A stretch of 64,000 nt of DNA from Eopsaltria australis. Lineage: Eukaryota > Chordata > Aves > Passeriformes > Petroicidae. The stretch spans positions 310,001-374,000 of the forward strand of contig JAVTVJ010000837.1 in assembly GCA_034509425.1 (NCBI GenBank), given 5' to 3'. The notes beneath the pieces were generated by a model that worked only from the letters and a program-made list of their open reading frames with translations, was not told the DNA's origin and searched no databases. Positions 12,701 to 25,234 of the stretch are shown piece after piece. The translations under genes and the position numbers were made by a program. The stretch's first letter is position 1, and each line of letters begins with the position of its first letter.

Positions 12701-14660
12701 GAACATTAGTTTTTTGTACTGATTGGGAAAACCTGACCAAACATTACTAACTTTGTCATGGACTCACACTTAACAACCAGACCAAATACCTTCCCAGTTA
12801 ACTCTAAGTGACTACACTTGTGATGCCATTACCACTCTGGTCTGATAGGAAGGAAGAAAAAGGGAGAAAAAGAAGGCAGAGAAAGAAAAAATGGTCTGGA
12901 GGAAGAGACAAAAATGCCAAATTCAGCTCACATCAAAACTCCCTTCCTTGTTTCCCAGAAGTTTTCCCAGTGAAAATAACTTTATCTGTGAAGTTCCAAA
13001 AAATTACTTGCACTTCAGTAGTTGCTTTCGGAAAATTAGATTGGCTGAGTCATCCCACAGGGAAAAAAAAAAAACCAAACCAACCCCCTCAACAGCACAA
13101 AAACCAACCAACCAACCAAAAGAATCACAAACCAGAACAAAAAGCCACACCAAAACTCAAAATACAGTCTTTCACCTCAGTGATCCTCTGTAGGCCATGT
13201 CAAGTGCAAAGCACATCTACTCTATTAATCACTTGTACTTAGCACATGCAGTTTGTTGTCTCCTCAGTTATGCAATAGAGCAATGTCCTGGAAAGAGACA
13301 AAGCTTTCACCTCAGTCTCAACAATATTCCTGCACTAGGGCCTTGCAGCAGGGGTTGGATTGGGTCTGGTTCAGCCTAAAGCAGAGATGGCCTTGGGACA
13401 CCTCACAACGTCCCTGTATCTATGGGGGAGGGAGTGGCCAGGGCCACACCTTTGGTGGAAACACCTGGTGGGAGTCCCAGACACAAAACATCAGCTGTGT
13501 TCTGAGGAGAAGGTGTGTCCTGTCTTATGGACTCTGAATCTTAATCCACATCAAATGTCCTAACATTACCTCTCCAAAATCTGCTTATACTTTTATTAAG
13601 TTCAGCATTGTATTTTTTTTTTTTTTTATAGAAAGGCATACAAGGTCCTGTCTCCAAAGAGAAAACAGCCGGGTGTATGTTTGTTGTGTGGTCATGTCTA
13701 TGCAGGGCAGGAAGATGGTGCATGAACTTGCTTTAATGTTGAGAACAGATTAATGCACTTCCCCCATAAAGGAACTTACAGGAGCATACAAATAGCAACA
13801 CTACTCTCAAACAAAAAGCCTGATGTCTGACAGCAACTAGTGAAACTTTTCAGGAAACATGATAGAACAAAATGATATTTAGAGTGAGATGTCTTCCCAA
13901 GTCTGCAGTACTTTGTGGTTGAAAGGTTTAATAAGTAAAAAACCTTGTCATAAGGAAAGAACACAAGGGAAGTGGAATTTATTCTCCGTATGGTTGTTAA
14001 TTTGTCTTTTGAACTTCTGTAAACTTTGTCCACATAGTCTTTAAAGTAACTCCTCAGTCTTCTAGGAATCTTGAGTATAACAAGTAGATGAGTAGATTGA
14101 TAGGGCTAGGAGTTCTCTTTCTCATTCAGCTTTTCCTAGAGTAATTTCGTTTTTCCTTGCTTCAGTTTCTTCATAACTAAAATGAATGCAAACACAATGT
14201 TCTTAAAAAATGCAGATTGGTGACAAAAGGTGATGTGAAAGCATGGTAAATGGAGGTATTACAAGGGGAGAACTTTACAAGAGCTCATAGAGGATGAATG
14301 GGATCAAGGAAATGAATTTGTAAGCAGAAACAGGAATTTATTTGAACTGCAAAGTTGTGGAAGCACCTGACGAATGAACTTCTTCCTCAATATCAGATTT
14401 GAATTCTAAACTGCTAAAATCTGACTCCACATACCTCCATGAAGACAATAAAAATCTGAAGATAGGTGAAAGAGGCAAGTTTTTTCATTGGATAAAGGAT
14501 ATTTGACTAAATACTGCAAACAGAACTTCAATTTGAAAAGAAGTATGTATTTCAATAATTTTTGAGAGGGTTGGGAGTTTTTAGAATCTTAATCTTTCTG
14601 CCCCAAGAAAAAGAAATAGAGTGGTAACAAAATCACTGTGATGAAGGATCTTTCTGGTAA
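9790..14660. other. No gene seen; (ATAGAA)n hexanucleotide repeat at 12,627-12,694
   Basis: AT-rich spacer with poly-A/T runs. The only conspicuous structure is an almost perfect run of about 11 AGAAAT units, whose minus strand reads as an artefactual Phe/Leu repeat. An A/C-rich tract lies at 13,060-13,150. Confidence 0.6.
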
Positions 14661-14661
14661 T

Positions 14662-15000
14662 TGTTGTGGTTGAACCCCAGTCAGCAGCTCAGGTGCACAC
14701 AGCCACTTGCTCACTCCATGAGCATGGGAGAGGGAATTGGAAGAGTTAAAGTTAGAAAACTTGTGGGTTGAGGTAAAGACAGTTCAATAGGCAAAGCCAC
14801 ACACAATTTGAAGTGCTCAAGTATAATCCCACGAATAACAATACAGCTTAATCACTGCTGGGGAGGTGTGAGAAAGTTCTTGGCTCTGTGCAAGTTCTGC
14901 ACCTCTGCATTACAAACTGTGTACAGCACAAATAAAAAACAAGGCCCCATACCACCCACTTTTAAGAAAATTAATTCTGTCCCAGTCAAACCCAGTACAA
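14662..15000 (-). mobile_element. Endogenous retrovirus LTR fragment (antisense)
   Basis: The plus strand begins TGTTGTGGTTGAACCCCAGTC, continues 'agcagctcaggtgcacacagcc' and 'cttgctcactcc', then 'gtgggttgaggtaaagacagttcaatag'. This is the complement of the 3' part of a widespread avian ERV LTR. The left terminus (TGTTG, reading CAACA at the LTR end) looks original; the right end is indistinct. Confidence 0.7.
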
Positions 15001-18000
15001 AGGTGTGTGTGCCAGCAAAGTATGCACCATTTCAGATCAGGAAGCAAAGATTGCTCGGTCAATGATATTTGAAATATCTGTAGAAATAATAAAAGAAATG
15101 TTTAATAACTCTTTGACTAATTTGAGCAACTCTGTTACAAGCTTGATTACACAGGAATCAGTAAAACTCAGATTGGGAAATGCTTAAAATTAACCATTTG
15201 CTTTGAATATGCATTCACTGTATTTAGTGAAATGGTGGAATTAGAACGGACTCCTTCCAATACAAAAGGTTTTCTTCATTAAAATCATTAAAATCCATCC
15301 ACACATTTGCATATTTCATAGCATATGCTTCTCATTCCAGCAGTGCAGATTAATAATTTGGATATTTCTTTGCCTACTTAGGCTTACTTTTTTATATAGG
15401 TCTAGTTCTGAACCTTGTTAAAAAAAAGTATCAAACTTTTGTGTGCCTCAAGTTGCAATGAATATTTTACAATCAGAAAGTGACTCTTCCAAGGAGAGGC
15501 CTGACTTTGAAGAGCTGTGCAGTTTTCTGGAAACCATTGCAGAGTTTCATGGTAACACCTGAGGCATGCACTGCATACTGAATCCCAGGCATATTGGTCA
15601 GAGATTTAATCTTCTTGGATTGTTTGCCTTCCCAAACCCAACTTGATGTCCATTGATATCAAAGGCATCTTCATTTCACTAACATAGTTACATCACTGTG
15701 GCAGCAAAAATTACTGTCACTGGAGGATGCATCCCTGGCACAGGCTTGGGTTCTTCATTCCATGCAGAGCTGTATCTTGTTTTTCCAGGCTGTTTGCTCC
15801 AGCAGAATCTCTCTGGCAGAAGTGTTTACCAAGGCCCAAAGAAGCAAACAATGAAATAAATACCAGTTTTTGCTTCACTGTTGTTGCTGTAGCTGGTATA
15901 AATTTGGTAGAGTTACAGAGAGTAGCGGAGCTCTGGAATGAAGAGCTGTTCTCTTTTCCTGCTTCATGACCACATTATTGACACAACATCACATTTCAGT
16001 GTCTGGCAGTGGGAATATCTACAACAGGTGCATGGCTCTTAGTCAGAAAAATGAGAATTTGGGCACCGTGGACAGCAGCTTGGTCATCATTTTGCTTTAT
16101 TTGCTTGCTGCTGTTGTATTTTCTAAAAGTTGAACAGTAACTGCCACCTGGCTGGCCCTGAAACTGATTGAAGTCTTGAAAGCTGGCATCAAATTCTACC
16201 ATGAACAGAACTTCAAACTGCATGATACCAACGCTGTTAACTATACTTCTGATTGTAGCTTAAAAAACCCCAGATGCTCAGCGTCATAGGAATCTCACCA
16301 CCATCAGCTGAGGCCTTGAAAAATTACTTACTTAGGACAGTGGTACCTCTGTCAAAAACTTGCAGTGTAATCAAATAGTAATGAAAGGCTTATGGAAATA
16401 GAATTTTCTTTTTGAAAATGAATGATTGAAAAACAGACCAGTTTTGGTTGGTTGGTTGGTTGGTTGGTTGGTTGGTTGGTTGGGGTTTTTTTTTTAATTT
16501 GGGGATAGAACCATTTTCTATTTCAAAAGGTCTGAGCAAAACTTGCCTCAGCTTCCCTTTATCTGCTTTACTCATTGAATCCCATTTGGTTTCCTGCTTC
16601 ATTGACTTTCCTTCCTGCTTGGTCTAATGATAGCACATTATTTATCTAATCAGAATAACGTATTTATCTGCGTCTCAGTTGGAGTATGTTGTAAAGGAAG
16701 AGGGCTGGAAATCAGCTGTCCTCCCTCCCACTAGCCTTTTATGTCAAGTTGTAAGCTCTTCCAAGTCATGGTGTGTCTATCTCCCTGTTTCCCAGTGTCT
16801 TTCACTCTCTTATTCAAGTTATTCAAGTTTTTCCTACTTACAAAATCATTTAAGATAAAACCAGCTGAAATTTACATTAGTAAGACACTAGTGTGAGTGG
16901 CAGGGAAGGTCCTTTGACCTGAAGCACAGTGCTAAGGGTGTACAGCCTCCCTTTGGGGGAGGCTGTGAGACGAGAGTGTGTGGAGTCTCTCCCATGAGTT
17001 GGGGTGCATGCATCTGACATGTTCTTGTGTCTTAGGGAGCCTCACACTCTCAGAGAGGACTCCCGCCCCGCATTTAGTAGTCATGCCAAATTCTCTTAGA
17101 GTCTTAATCTGCTCTTCTTCTCTGTCTTCCCTGAAGGCAGTAGGCATTTGAAGTGATCAAGGAATGCAGAAACACCCCCAAAATGCAAGCTCCCCGAGGA
17201 TATCCCAGGATTTGATTAAGTATTTTTACTCTTATTATCAAAATTATCATTTCAAATCATCTGTGATCTGCTTTTTGCAGTGCTTAGCAATAACTCATTT
17301 GGATGCTGACAGTATTGAGGGTGTTACACTGAAGAAATTAAGGTGCTGAAATAGCAAATTTACACAGGCTTCTTAATCATTTGGGCTAACATCTCAGAAA
17401 ATGGGTCACACGTGAAAAAGAAGTCCATGAAAATCCTTTCTTATATCCAACCATGACCATAACTCCTAAACTCTAGCTGTGTCAGTAATGTCAAGTTGAA
17501 AATCAGTGTATGGAGACTATAGCTAAATATTTATTTATATATTTATTACTCTTGAGATACTCAATATTCTCATACTGTATCCTGGAGAAAATTGCCACTC
17601 CCATGAGATGCAAAATCTTCTTTTATGTTTGCTTATGTGTCCATTTAAGGAAGAAGCAAAGAATGCTCTGCAATACTTTTTTTGAGTAAAATTATAACAC
17701 TAGTTTTGAAAAGAGATGGATGACTGCACACTGAGCAGTGATTGCTTGCATACCCTTATGTTTCAATGGAATCAATGAACACTGGACTTCTCAGGCATTT
17801 AAATGGGAAAATATCCTTCAGTGCATGCAAGTGCTAAAATGGCCTCGACTTTAATTACAGAGTCTTTCACAATACTGCACCACTCTTTTCAGCATTTATG
17901 TTTGAAATGTCAAGGTAGAGATTTTTCAGTGTTAAGCTTTCCAGATTTCTCTTAATTTGCTTCCTTTTATTGGAGGCAGGGACACAAAATCCTTGAGCTC

Positions 18001-19118
18001 CCTTGAAAAGCCAGGAGCTGTCAGATTTTCAGCATCCTCTTTGAGTTATGACAGCACTGAAGCAGCAATTGACAAATCCCTTGACATGCAAGGTCTAGTG
18101 ATTTCCATCAAAGAGACATTGCACTCAGACACAGCTCCAATCATTTTGTTCTTGGTTGACTGGTTTTCATTTGTTTCTGGAGGACCTTGCTGATTTTTAG
18201 GTTTTTGTTTGTAAAATATGTATTTTTGCATTTTGGACGCTATTACGTTGATTAGAAAGAACAGACTAAAGTACCAAGATGCACCCATTGCAGCTTCAAA
18301 TGTTAGCAAGCAAAAAACTCAGTGTTTCGGTGAACTTGTTCACATGGTTTGCTATGTCCTCTCTCTTCTTTACAGGTGGGGTTAAAGTGGAGTAAGAGAG
18401 GCAGAAAATGCTGAAAGCTGATAAAAAATGGCACCCTGGTGATGTTCAGGAGCCTTCCTAAGCAATGTGTTCCTTGCTTGAGCTGCCTTGCAAGCATTGC
18501 ACAGAAGAGAGGGATGGGCTACAGAGAAGAGGGAGAATTTTTCTGTGGAACCTGATAAAACCCTGCAAAAAGTTGAGCTGACACAAGGACGCAGCATGCT
18601 GATGTGGCCACAAGCCTCTGGTTCCCCAGTGGTATGAGTTATTTGTGGCCTAGACAGGAGAGAGGCTGGACAAACTGGAGGGGCTGAGGGGAGGTCACCC
18701 TAATGGAAGGACTGAATCTCATCTGCTTTGACAAGAGATCAACTCCTTTGTGAGGGTGCATGTGTTTGGTTTCCTGCTTTTTTTCTTTTTTCTTCTTCTT
18801 TTTCTTTAATAGCTTTCTTGTGTGTGATTTTTTGCTTTGCTTTTGGTTTTGTTTTGGGGTTTTTGTTTGGTTTTTCATACCTCATTTTATTTGAAAGGTC
18901 ATGAAAACCACATCCTCCCAAAAAAATGGAGCTCTCCTACCTAGATATGGAAAATCCCTGGATGGACCAGAAGACAGTGTGGGCTGATGGCACTGCAGTT
19001 TCTACACATGTGCAACCTGGGGTCAAACACCATAAAAATCCAACCCATCCAGCTACCATTGTACCTTCTCTCCTACCTACTGCTGAGAGAATTGAGCCTG
19101 GAACATGACATTTTCCTA
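15001..19118. other. No gene seen; (GGTT)n microsatellite at 16,445-16,482
   Basis: AT-rich spacer. It includes a GGTT tetranucleotide run and a T-rich tract at 18,775-18,880. Short open frames have no support. Confidence 0.55.
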
Positions 19119-19424
19119 CCAAAGCCTTCCTGGTACGGTAACTGTGGGGCTTTAGGAGAACTTGAGGGGACAGGATACAAGCAAAGAGGTGACATTTCAG
19201 CAAAGACCTCTGGTTCACATCTGCTTCTTACCAGCTTCACTGTTCCTGTCTCTTCTCCTCTGCTGATACTTCCACATGTCTTCTCTCACTCCACCTGTGC
19301 CCTGAAGTAAAGATGTATAAATATTGGAAGCATCCTGCCACCCCTGCTCAAAGAAAGCATTTAGGTAGAAAAATTGTCCATGCAGAACTTCACAAACTGA
19401 TCATTGTCTGGAGGAAGTGGAGAG

Positions 19425-19740
19425 GGAAGTGCTGATCTCTTCTCCCTGGGATTCATGACAGGACACATAGAAATGACTCAGAGATGTGTCAGGGGAGGTT
19501 CAGACTTGACACGAGGAAGCATTTCTGTACCAAGAGGGAGGCCAAACACTAGAACAGGCTTCCTTGAGAGGTGCCCCGTGCTCCAAACCTGTCAGAGTTC
19601 CAGAGGCATTTGGACAGTGTATTTAATGTGCCTTTACTTTGGGTCATCACGGAAGGGGACAGGGAGTTGGACTAGATGATGGTTGTAGATTCCTTTCAAA
19701 TGGAATCTTCTATTCCATTCTGTTCTAGTCTAGTCTCTAG
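19425..19740 (+). mobile_element. CR1 LINE, 3' end, inside arm A
   Basis: Contains 'ggggaggttcagacttgacacgagga', 'aacactagaacaggcttcctt', 'gttggactagatgatgg' and a TCTATTCCATTCTGTTCTAGTCTAG tail, which is the CR1 3' end layout. The copy in arm B shows it was present before the duplication. Confidence 0.8.
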
Positions 19741-20611
19741 TCTAATCTCTATTCTCTTTTCTCTATTCTAATTCAGCAACAGTTTGCAGAGAGGTACTCA
19801 GGCGATTTTTTCCCCCCCAGGTCTCACCCTGTAGCAGTTGAAGTCAAGTGTTAATGTTTCACCTGGCCATACCTTTTCCTGCTGGAGAAAGTCAGGTTGA
19901 GTATGAAGAGGGTAAGTGACAAACAAGCATGGCTTGGCTGCTGTGGTGGTAAGCAGAAATCACCTAGAAAATGACAAATTTATTCTCACATCACCTCCCT
20001 GTGCCTTTGCTTCTCCTTTTACACTGAAGGCTGTGGGAGCACAAATGTTCCTTTACAGCCCTCCAACAGCAGGGATCTGGCAGAACCTTTGAGGTGTTGT
20101 TAGAACAGATGTGGCCAAAGGGAGCCTTGAACACCAGGACAAGCAGCAACCAACTGACTTCTTTGTGTGACCATGAGATTTCTCCCATAGGATCTCTATG
20201 GGCATGAAATATAGGTTGATGGTGTCCCAAACTCAAGGGCATATGGTGACTGATTATTGTGTAAAGAGTTGCAAAGTCCTTGGAAATAAAAAATTAAGTA
20301 AATCAAACAAGAAAAAGCCTTTCCCCTGCTTGCCTAAGGTGAGCCATTTGAATACAAGTGAGAAAACCATCATTTTTCCCATTATCAGCTCCACACAAGG
20401 TGAATAATGGGTCTGTTCTGGGCATATGCTGGGGCTTTTAATAAAAAATTCTCCCTAATAACTGTCTCAGGCTGCTATTCAACTGCAAGAAATACTTAAG
20501 ATCATCCTCATTATTATTAGTATTATTATTGTTATACCACCAGCCTTACCATTACAATTACCTCTCAAAACATCCGATAGCTCAGTTGTAGAAAATCCCA
20601 AAGGACACATG

Positions 20612-21420
20612 TCAGCGACTGAAAACAACTTATGCCTCAAACATTGGTACGAAGTTTTACTCACTATAAAGAAGCCTCAACCAGAGAAGCCTCCCCGAAG
20701 ACTTTGGACTGAAACCAAACTGCTGATTAGATAAAAGGAAGCCCATTGTTCAGTCATCTCAGGCTGAGGAGAAGGTTTGCATCCACAAAAGGCCAAAGCC
20801 ACCAGCTGCGGCCAAGTTTGGGGTGGGGGGAGAGCACAGCTCACAGGAGCCAGATTTACATGGACACCCCTTCCCCCAGCTGAGGGGTGAGAGGAGGTTT
20901 TGGGTGTGGTGTAACCTCTGGTCAGAGGCAATGAACGTCCATTGTCTGGCCCGGCTGTAGCACCCCCCAACCCCAGAGGCCTCATCTACGGGACTTTCAC
21001 ATGAGAGACAGCTGAGGGGGAGTCACAATCCATCAAAGATCCCCCAAAGTGCTAAGCCTTGCCCTACAAGACTGCCCCCAGGGAGACACACCTGGGCATT
21101 GCTGCCTGGCTTGAGGGTATATACACCTATTGGATTCCAGGCTTTTTGGGGGGACTTTCACCACCAGGGAGACCAGCTGGAGAGGACCAACAGACTGTTG
21201 TTGGGATTCATAGAGTGGTGATATTTTTCTTATTCTGTCCCTGTTACTCTTTTTCTGTCCCCCCCACCTATTTCCTATGTCTCTCTTTTGTATTTACCGT
21301 CAAATAAAGCCCTTACTATTGTCACTGGCATATGGTCTCATTTGCACCTTAATTCAGCCAGGGGTATTTCTAAGAACCTCAACAACTAGATCTTAACATT
21401 TTACCAACTGGATCATAACA
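20612..21420 (+). mobile_element. Solo LTR inserted in arm A only
   Basis: About 809 bp absent from the matching site in arm B, so arm B serves as the empty site. It is flanked on both sides by ACATG (20,607-20,611 and 21,421-21,425). It contains a TATA-like GGTATATACACC near 21,115 and an AATAAA signal near 21,302, consistent with a plus-oriented LTR, and ends in ATCATAACA. If the terminal TG is counted the element starts at 20,610; microhomology makes the exact edge ambiguous. No internal retroviral coding sequence is present. Confidence 0.85.
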
Positions 21421-21883
21421 ACATGACAGAAAGAAAAATCCAATTTCCAATTACCTGGTTGGAGCTAAAATGCTCTCATTATGATCAGGCCTGTTCTACA
21501 TCTGAGAGATGCTGTCAGATAAACACTGGCACAGCTCTTGGGGGCTTTCAAATAGAAAAGGAGAGGATGGCAGGTGGAGAATGGCCAAACCAAAGAGACC
21601 AAAACCACACCTTCACCCTAGAACAGCCCATGGACTCAGATAATAGACCAGTGATTTGGCCAGCTGCAGGGTGATGCTGGGGGGTGCTGCAGCCTAATTG
21701 CCACCTTCCTTTTCCAAGATGCAGAGTCCTCTGCCAGTAACTCTTCTGTGCTTTAACCAGAGAGCAAAACAGATCTTTCTAGGAACAGCACATTCCTGAA
21801 GATCACTGCTGTTAACTGTGGCTTTGGTGATCAATACAGGCCACTGAACAGAATGTTACAATCTGTGCATGCTTGTATCTAAT

Positions 21884-21918
21884 CCTAACCTAACCCTAAC
21901 CCTAACCCTAACCCTAAC
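21884..21918 (-). repeat. Interstitial telomeric repeat (CCCTAA)n
   Basis: CCTAACCTAACCCTAACCCTAACCCTAACCCTAAC, given here as positions only: about five to six tandem vertebrate telomere units, TTAGGG on the minus strand. It sits in GC-average DNA 340 bp right of arm A and 425 bp left of a solo LTR. Confidence 0.95.
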
Positions 21919-22346
21919 ACCACAAGTTCCTATCTGGGCCAGAGTGCTGTGAGGCAGGCACTACAGTCTGTCTCCCCTGCCCAGGTACACATGTTCTACA
22001 AATGCCTTTTCTTGGTGGCTCCCACAGGAAGGAGACCACAGCCTCAAACCAGCCATCTTTGACTCGGTGTCCAGCTGCATACCTGAGAAGTCTCCACCTG
22101 GTGGGATATTCCTTTTGCTGCAAAACTTGTATGCTGCAAGTTTCTGTTGAGGCCCCAAGGACCCATTACTGACACCCTGCATGACCCAGACTGCAATGAG
22201 AGTGCAAAAGTGCTTTTGCTGCACTGGGCTGCTCTGTGGCCAGGCAGAGCTGTGGGTGCAGGGTGGCGTCCTGGCTGCAGAGAGCAGAGGCAGGCATTGA
22301 GGGCAGGTTGCCTCCCTGGTGTCCCCTGGTGCAGAGCCTTGCTGTG

Positions 22347-22891
22347 TGTATTGGGTCTGACTGGGGTAAAGCTCACAGCCCTTACACTGCTGTACTTTGC
22401 TTTGGTAGCTGGTGTTGATAACAGAGCAGTGTTTTGGCTACTGCCAAGCAGTGCTGTCCCTCTGACATTCCTTCCCCCACTGAAGGGGATGGGGGTGGCA
22501 AGATCCTGGGAGGGGACACCAGCAGGCCAGCTGACCCCAGTCAGCCAAAGGGATATTCCATACCATATGACATCAGCTCAGATATATAAGGGCATTCACG
22601 AGTCTTCCATGTTTGCCTTCCAGAGGAACCACTGTGTGTGCTGAAGCCCTGCTTCCCAGAAAGTGTCTGGACATCACTGCTGATGGGAAGCAGAGATTGA
22701 TTGTTTTCTCTCTTCAGCTCTTGCACACGCAGATCTCTGCTTGCTTTCTTTATTTTCCTGTTGTAATAAAACTGCCTTATCTCACCCTGGTAGTCTTTTT
22801 CCCTATTATTCTCTCCCCTGTCTCAGTGGGAAAGGGAGTGATAGAGTGACTGAGTGGGCACCTGGCACCTAGCCAGGGTCAACCCCCAACA
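22347..22891 (+). mobile_element. Solo LTR with 5-bp target duplication
   Basis: Starts TGTATTGGGTCTGACTGGGG and ends CAACCCCCAACA. It is flanked by the direct repeat CTGTG at 22,342-22,346 and 22,892-22,896. Inside are a TATA-like ATATATAAGG near 22,582 and AATAAA near 22,767, in LTR order on the plus strand. No internal proviral sequence follows, so this is a solo LTR left by recombination. Confidence 0.93.
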
Positions 22892-22896
22892 CTGTG

Positions 22897-25130
22897 TCAC
22901 TGCTTCCCCTTGCCAACGTTGGCACACACACTGGTGCATCCAGCCCCAAGGGGCTGGGCCTGGGGCTTTGGCCAAGCTAGCTGGGCCTGGGCCCAGAAAT
23001 AGGGAGAGGGCAAAGGCAGATGGGCTGTCAGACTCTTACTGCAGCTTGGTGAGCACCAGTTCCTCCTGGAGGAGAAGGCAGCTCTCACTCCTTCCCCAGC
23101 CCCTCAAGATCCCACTGTCTGGCAGCAGCACCAGCTTCCCACCCACCAGCCTCCCCCACCACCTGAGTGCCCTCTGCCCACTGTCTGAGGGGATAGTCTG
23201 ATGCCAAAAGAGTTTTGCTTCTTACTTATTTCTCATCCTGTCGTAGTTTTGTAGAAAATTCTTGTCGAAGTCTCTATTTTCTTAGCTAACTTTTCCCACT
23301 CTGTTAGACAAACACTTTCCTGGAATCCTATTGGAATCTGGCTTCTTCAGTGAATCAAGGCCATTTCACTTTCCCATGTAATTAGACATAACCAGTGGGG
23401 GACAGAAGCAAGGGGGAGGCATCAGTAGGACTCCCAAGCAAGTTGGGGAATGACTTCATGAACTGCACTTCTGCTTGGGCATTCTTCTCAATGATACCAC
23501 TTTGCCAAATTCATACAAGAATCGAAGCCGTGTCAGCCGTGTATTTGGCCATAAGTGCACCTGGAGGAGCGTCATGAAACGGAAACTGATTTGGATCATC
23601 TCATTCTTCTTTGGCTCTTAATTTTAGGGGCAAGAAGGCAACACCTCAGCCCATGCCCTGCATCACTCAACAGCAACAGCAGCTGCAGGGGACAGCACAG
23701 GGCGGGCAGGCCTGCACCTTGCTACCAGGCAACTTGTCCCTAAGGCCTCCACAAGTCAGTGGGAAAAACCATATCCCTTTTGGCACTGATCCATACAGTG
23801 CTGCTCCCTTGCATGCCCCTAAGCGCGAGTCAAAGTGGTACAAATGCTCCCAGTCTGCCTTAGGATGTCCCAGCTCTTCAGAGACAATGGGACATGTCCA
23901 TCAGACACAGGGGCTGCACTGTGCCCTCGCTTGCTGGAGAGCCCCTAGGCCACCTCCTCAGGCAGCACACTGGCTACATTCACGGTGCTCACCCTGGTGG
24001 CAGGAGGTTGTCTCCAGCTCTGGACGCCAAGGTGAAAACTCAAGGCTGGCTCTTGATGGGCAGGGGATTTGCCCATGCTCAGCCCCGACAAACGGGGCAT
24101 AAGAGAGGCCTAGGAGCATGGATGGGTTTGGGTTGGAATGTCCCAAAAGAAGTGACATGCCCTCTGGGATTGGGGTTTTCTTTCCTTTGCCCACTTTCCC
24201 AGTAGCAATTGGAGCTTTCCTCAGCAGGCCCTTCCAGCGCCTCCTCCCTTAATGTGTGGCTTCACTGCCTGCCCAAACCCTTCCACAGTTTCACGCCCCA
24301 CCTTTACACAACCGGAGGATCGGCTGCCTGTTTTGCCCCAGCCCCCATCAGCACCCCTTGCCGAAACACCCCTGGATCCTAAGGCAGACACCTGGCAATT
24401 GCTCCCAATGACACAAACCAACACCCATTTCGCTTCCAAAGTTTCGCTGATTGCACATTGCTCCAGCGGCGCTGCCCAGAGAGAATTGCACCAAAGCCAA
24501 CTTGAGTTGAAAAAGGAAATGTGTTACAGCTTGTTGTATCTGCTCTTGTTACATACAATGAACAAGTTCTGTTACAAGCTGACTGCACATAGTTCCATCT
24601 CTGCTTGCTCCATGGCAAGTGACAGAGATCACATCCAGTTCATGCCCTCTCATCACTGACAGGTTGCAAAGTGGCCCCTGTACGGATACATGAATGGAGG
24701 GAGAGTGACAAACATCCCTGGCCGTCTCTGAATACCCACAGAGCTATGACGTGACACAGGTTTACATAGCAATTCATACACAGATAGAATTGTACAACAC
24801 AATGCAGGCTTACCTAGGAATTGGTGCATAGACAAGCATAACAATCTGCATTGTGTAAATCTATCTAATCTTCTGCATAAAAATGGCTCTACACAACGCA
24901 AATCCCCTCAGAACTACACAATGAGCAAAGTACCCAGCTCCACCTCCATAGCCCAGGAACTAAAGACATACAAGTGTGTATAGCTCTACCACTCCATACA
25001 TACTGAGGTAGAACTGGAGCCAGACAGGGACATAACTACATATAAAGCACAGTGCTAACCCGCTACATCTAGGGCTAGGACAAGATATAGAGGGAACGCA
25101 GCCAGCCTGTTCCCCCCCTGCTCCCCGTTG
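22897..25130. other. No recognised gene; GC-average flank of the RhoGAP block
   Basis: Several frames are open because of composition, but no exon with family similarity was found. 24,460-25,100 has repeat-like AT/CA-rich text (many 'acacaa' and 'acatac' words) and may be an unrecognised LTR or retroelement. Confidence 0.45.
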
Positions 25131-25234
25131 GTCACTTGGTCCCGTGCAGAGCAGCCCTTCTGGAAATGCCGAGCAGACGGAGATCTGGAGAGCAAAAGGA
25201 GCACTGAGTCACTTGCAGTGTGCCCTCAGCCCTG

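Larger units (their letters stand above)
19119..21542 (+). repeat. Inverted duplication, arm A
   Basis: Sequence here reappears in inverted orientation at about 37,015-38,327. Shared landmarks in order are 'aaagccttcctggta', 'gtttaaagt'-free flank, 'gaagtaaagatgtataaatattgg', a CR1 3' end, 'caaggrcatatggtgactgattattg', a TTA/ATT microsatellite, and 'aaaatccaatttccaatta'. Arm A carries two extra blocks relative to arm B: about 415 bp at 19,818-20,232 and an LTR at 20,612-21,420. Identity is high by eye (most 30-base stretches differ by 0-3 bases). Confidence 0.88.

Noticed and set aside
12549..12740. Frame with a long Phe/Leu repeat
   Set aside because: Antisense translation of the ATAGAA microsatellite.
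18987..19679. Frames repeated in both arms of the inverted duplication
   Set aside because: Their conservation between arms reflects DNA duplication of a CR1 tail and flank, not coding selection.
20677..20985. 102-codon minus-strand frame
   Set aside because: Lies wholly inside the LTR of arm A, antisense to it, with no protein similarity.
22147..22644. 165-codon plus-strand frame
   Set aside because: It crosses the left edge of the solo LTR at 22,347, so it is a chance fusion of flank and LTR.
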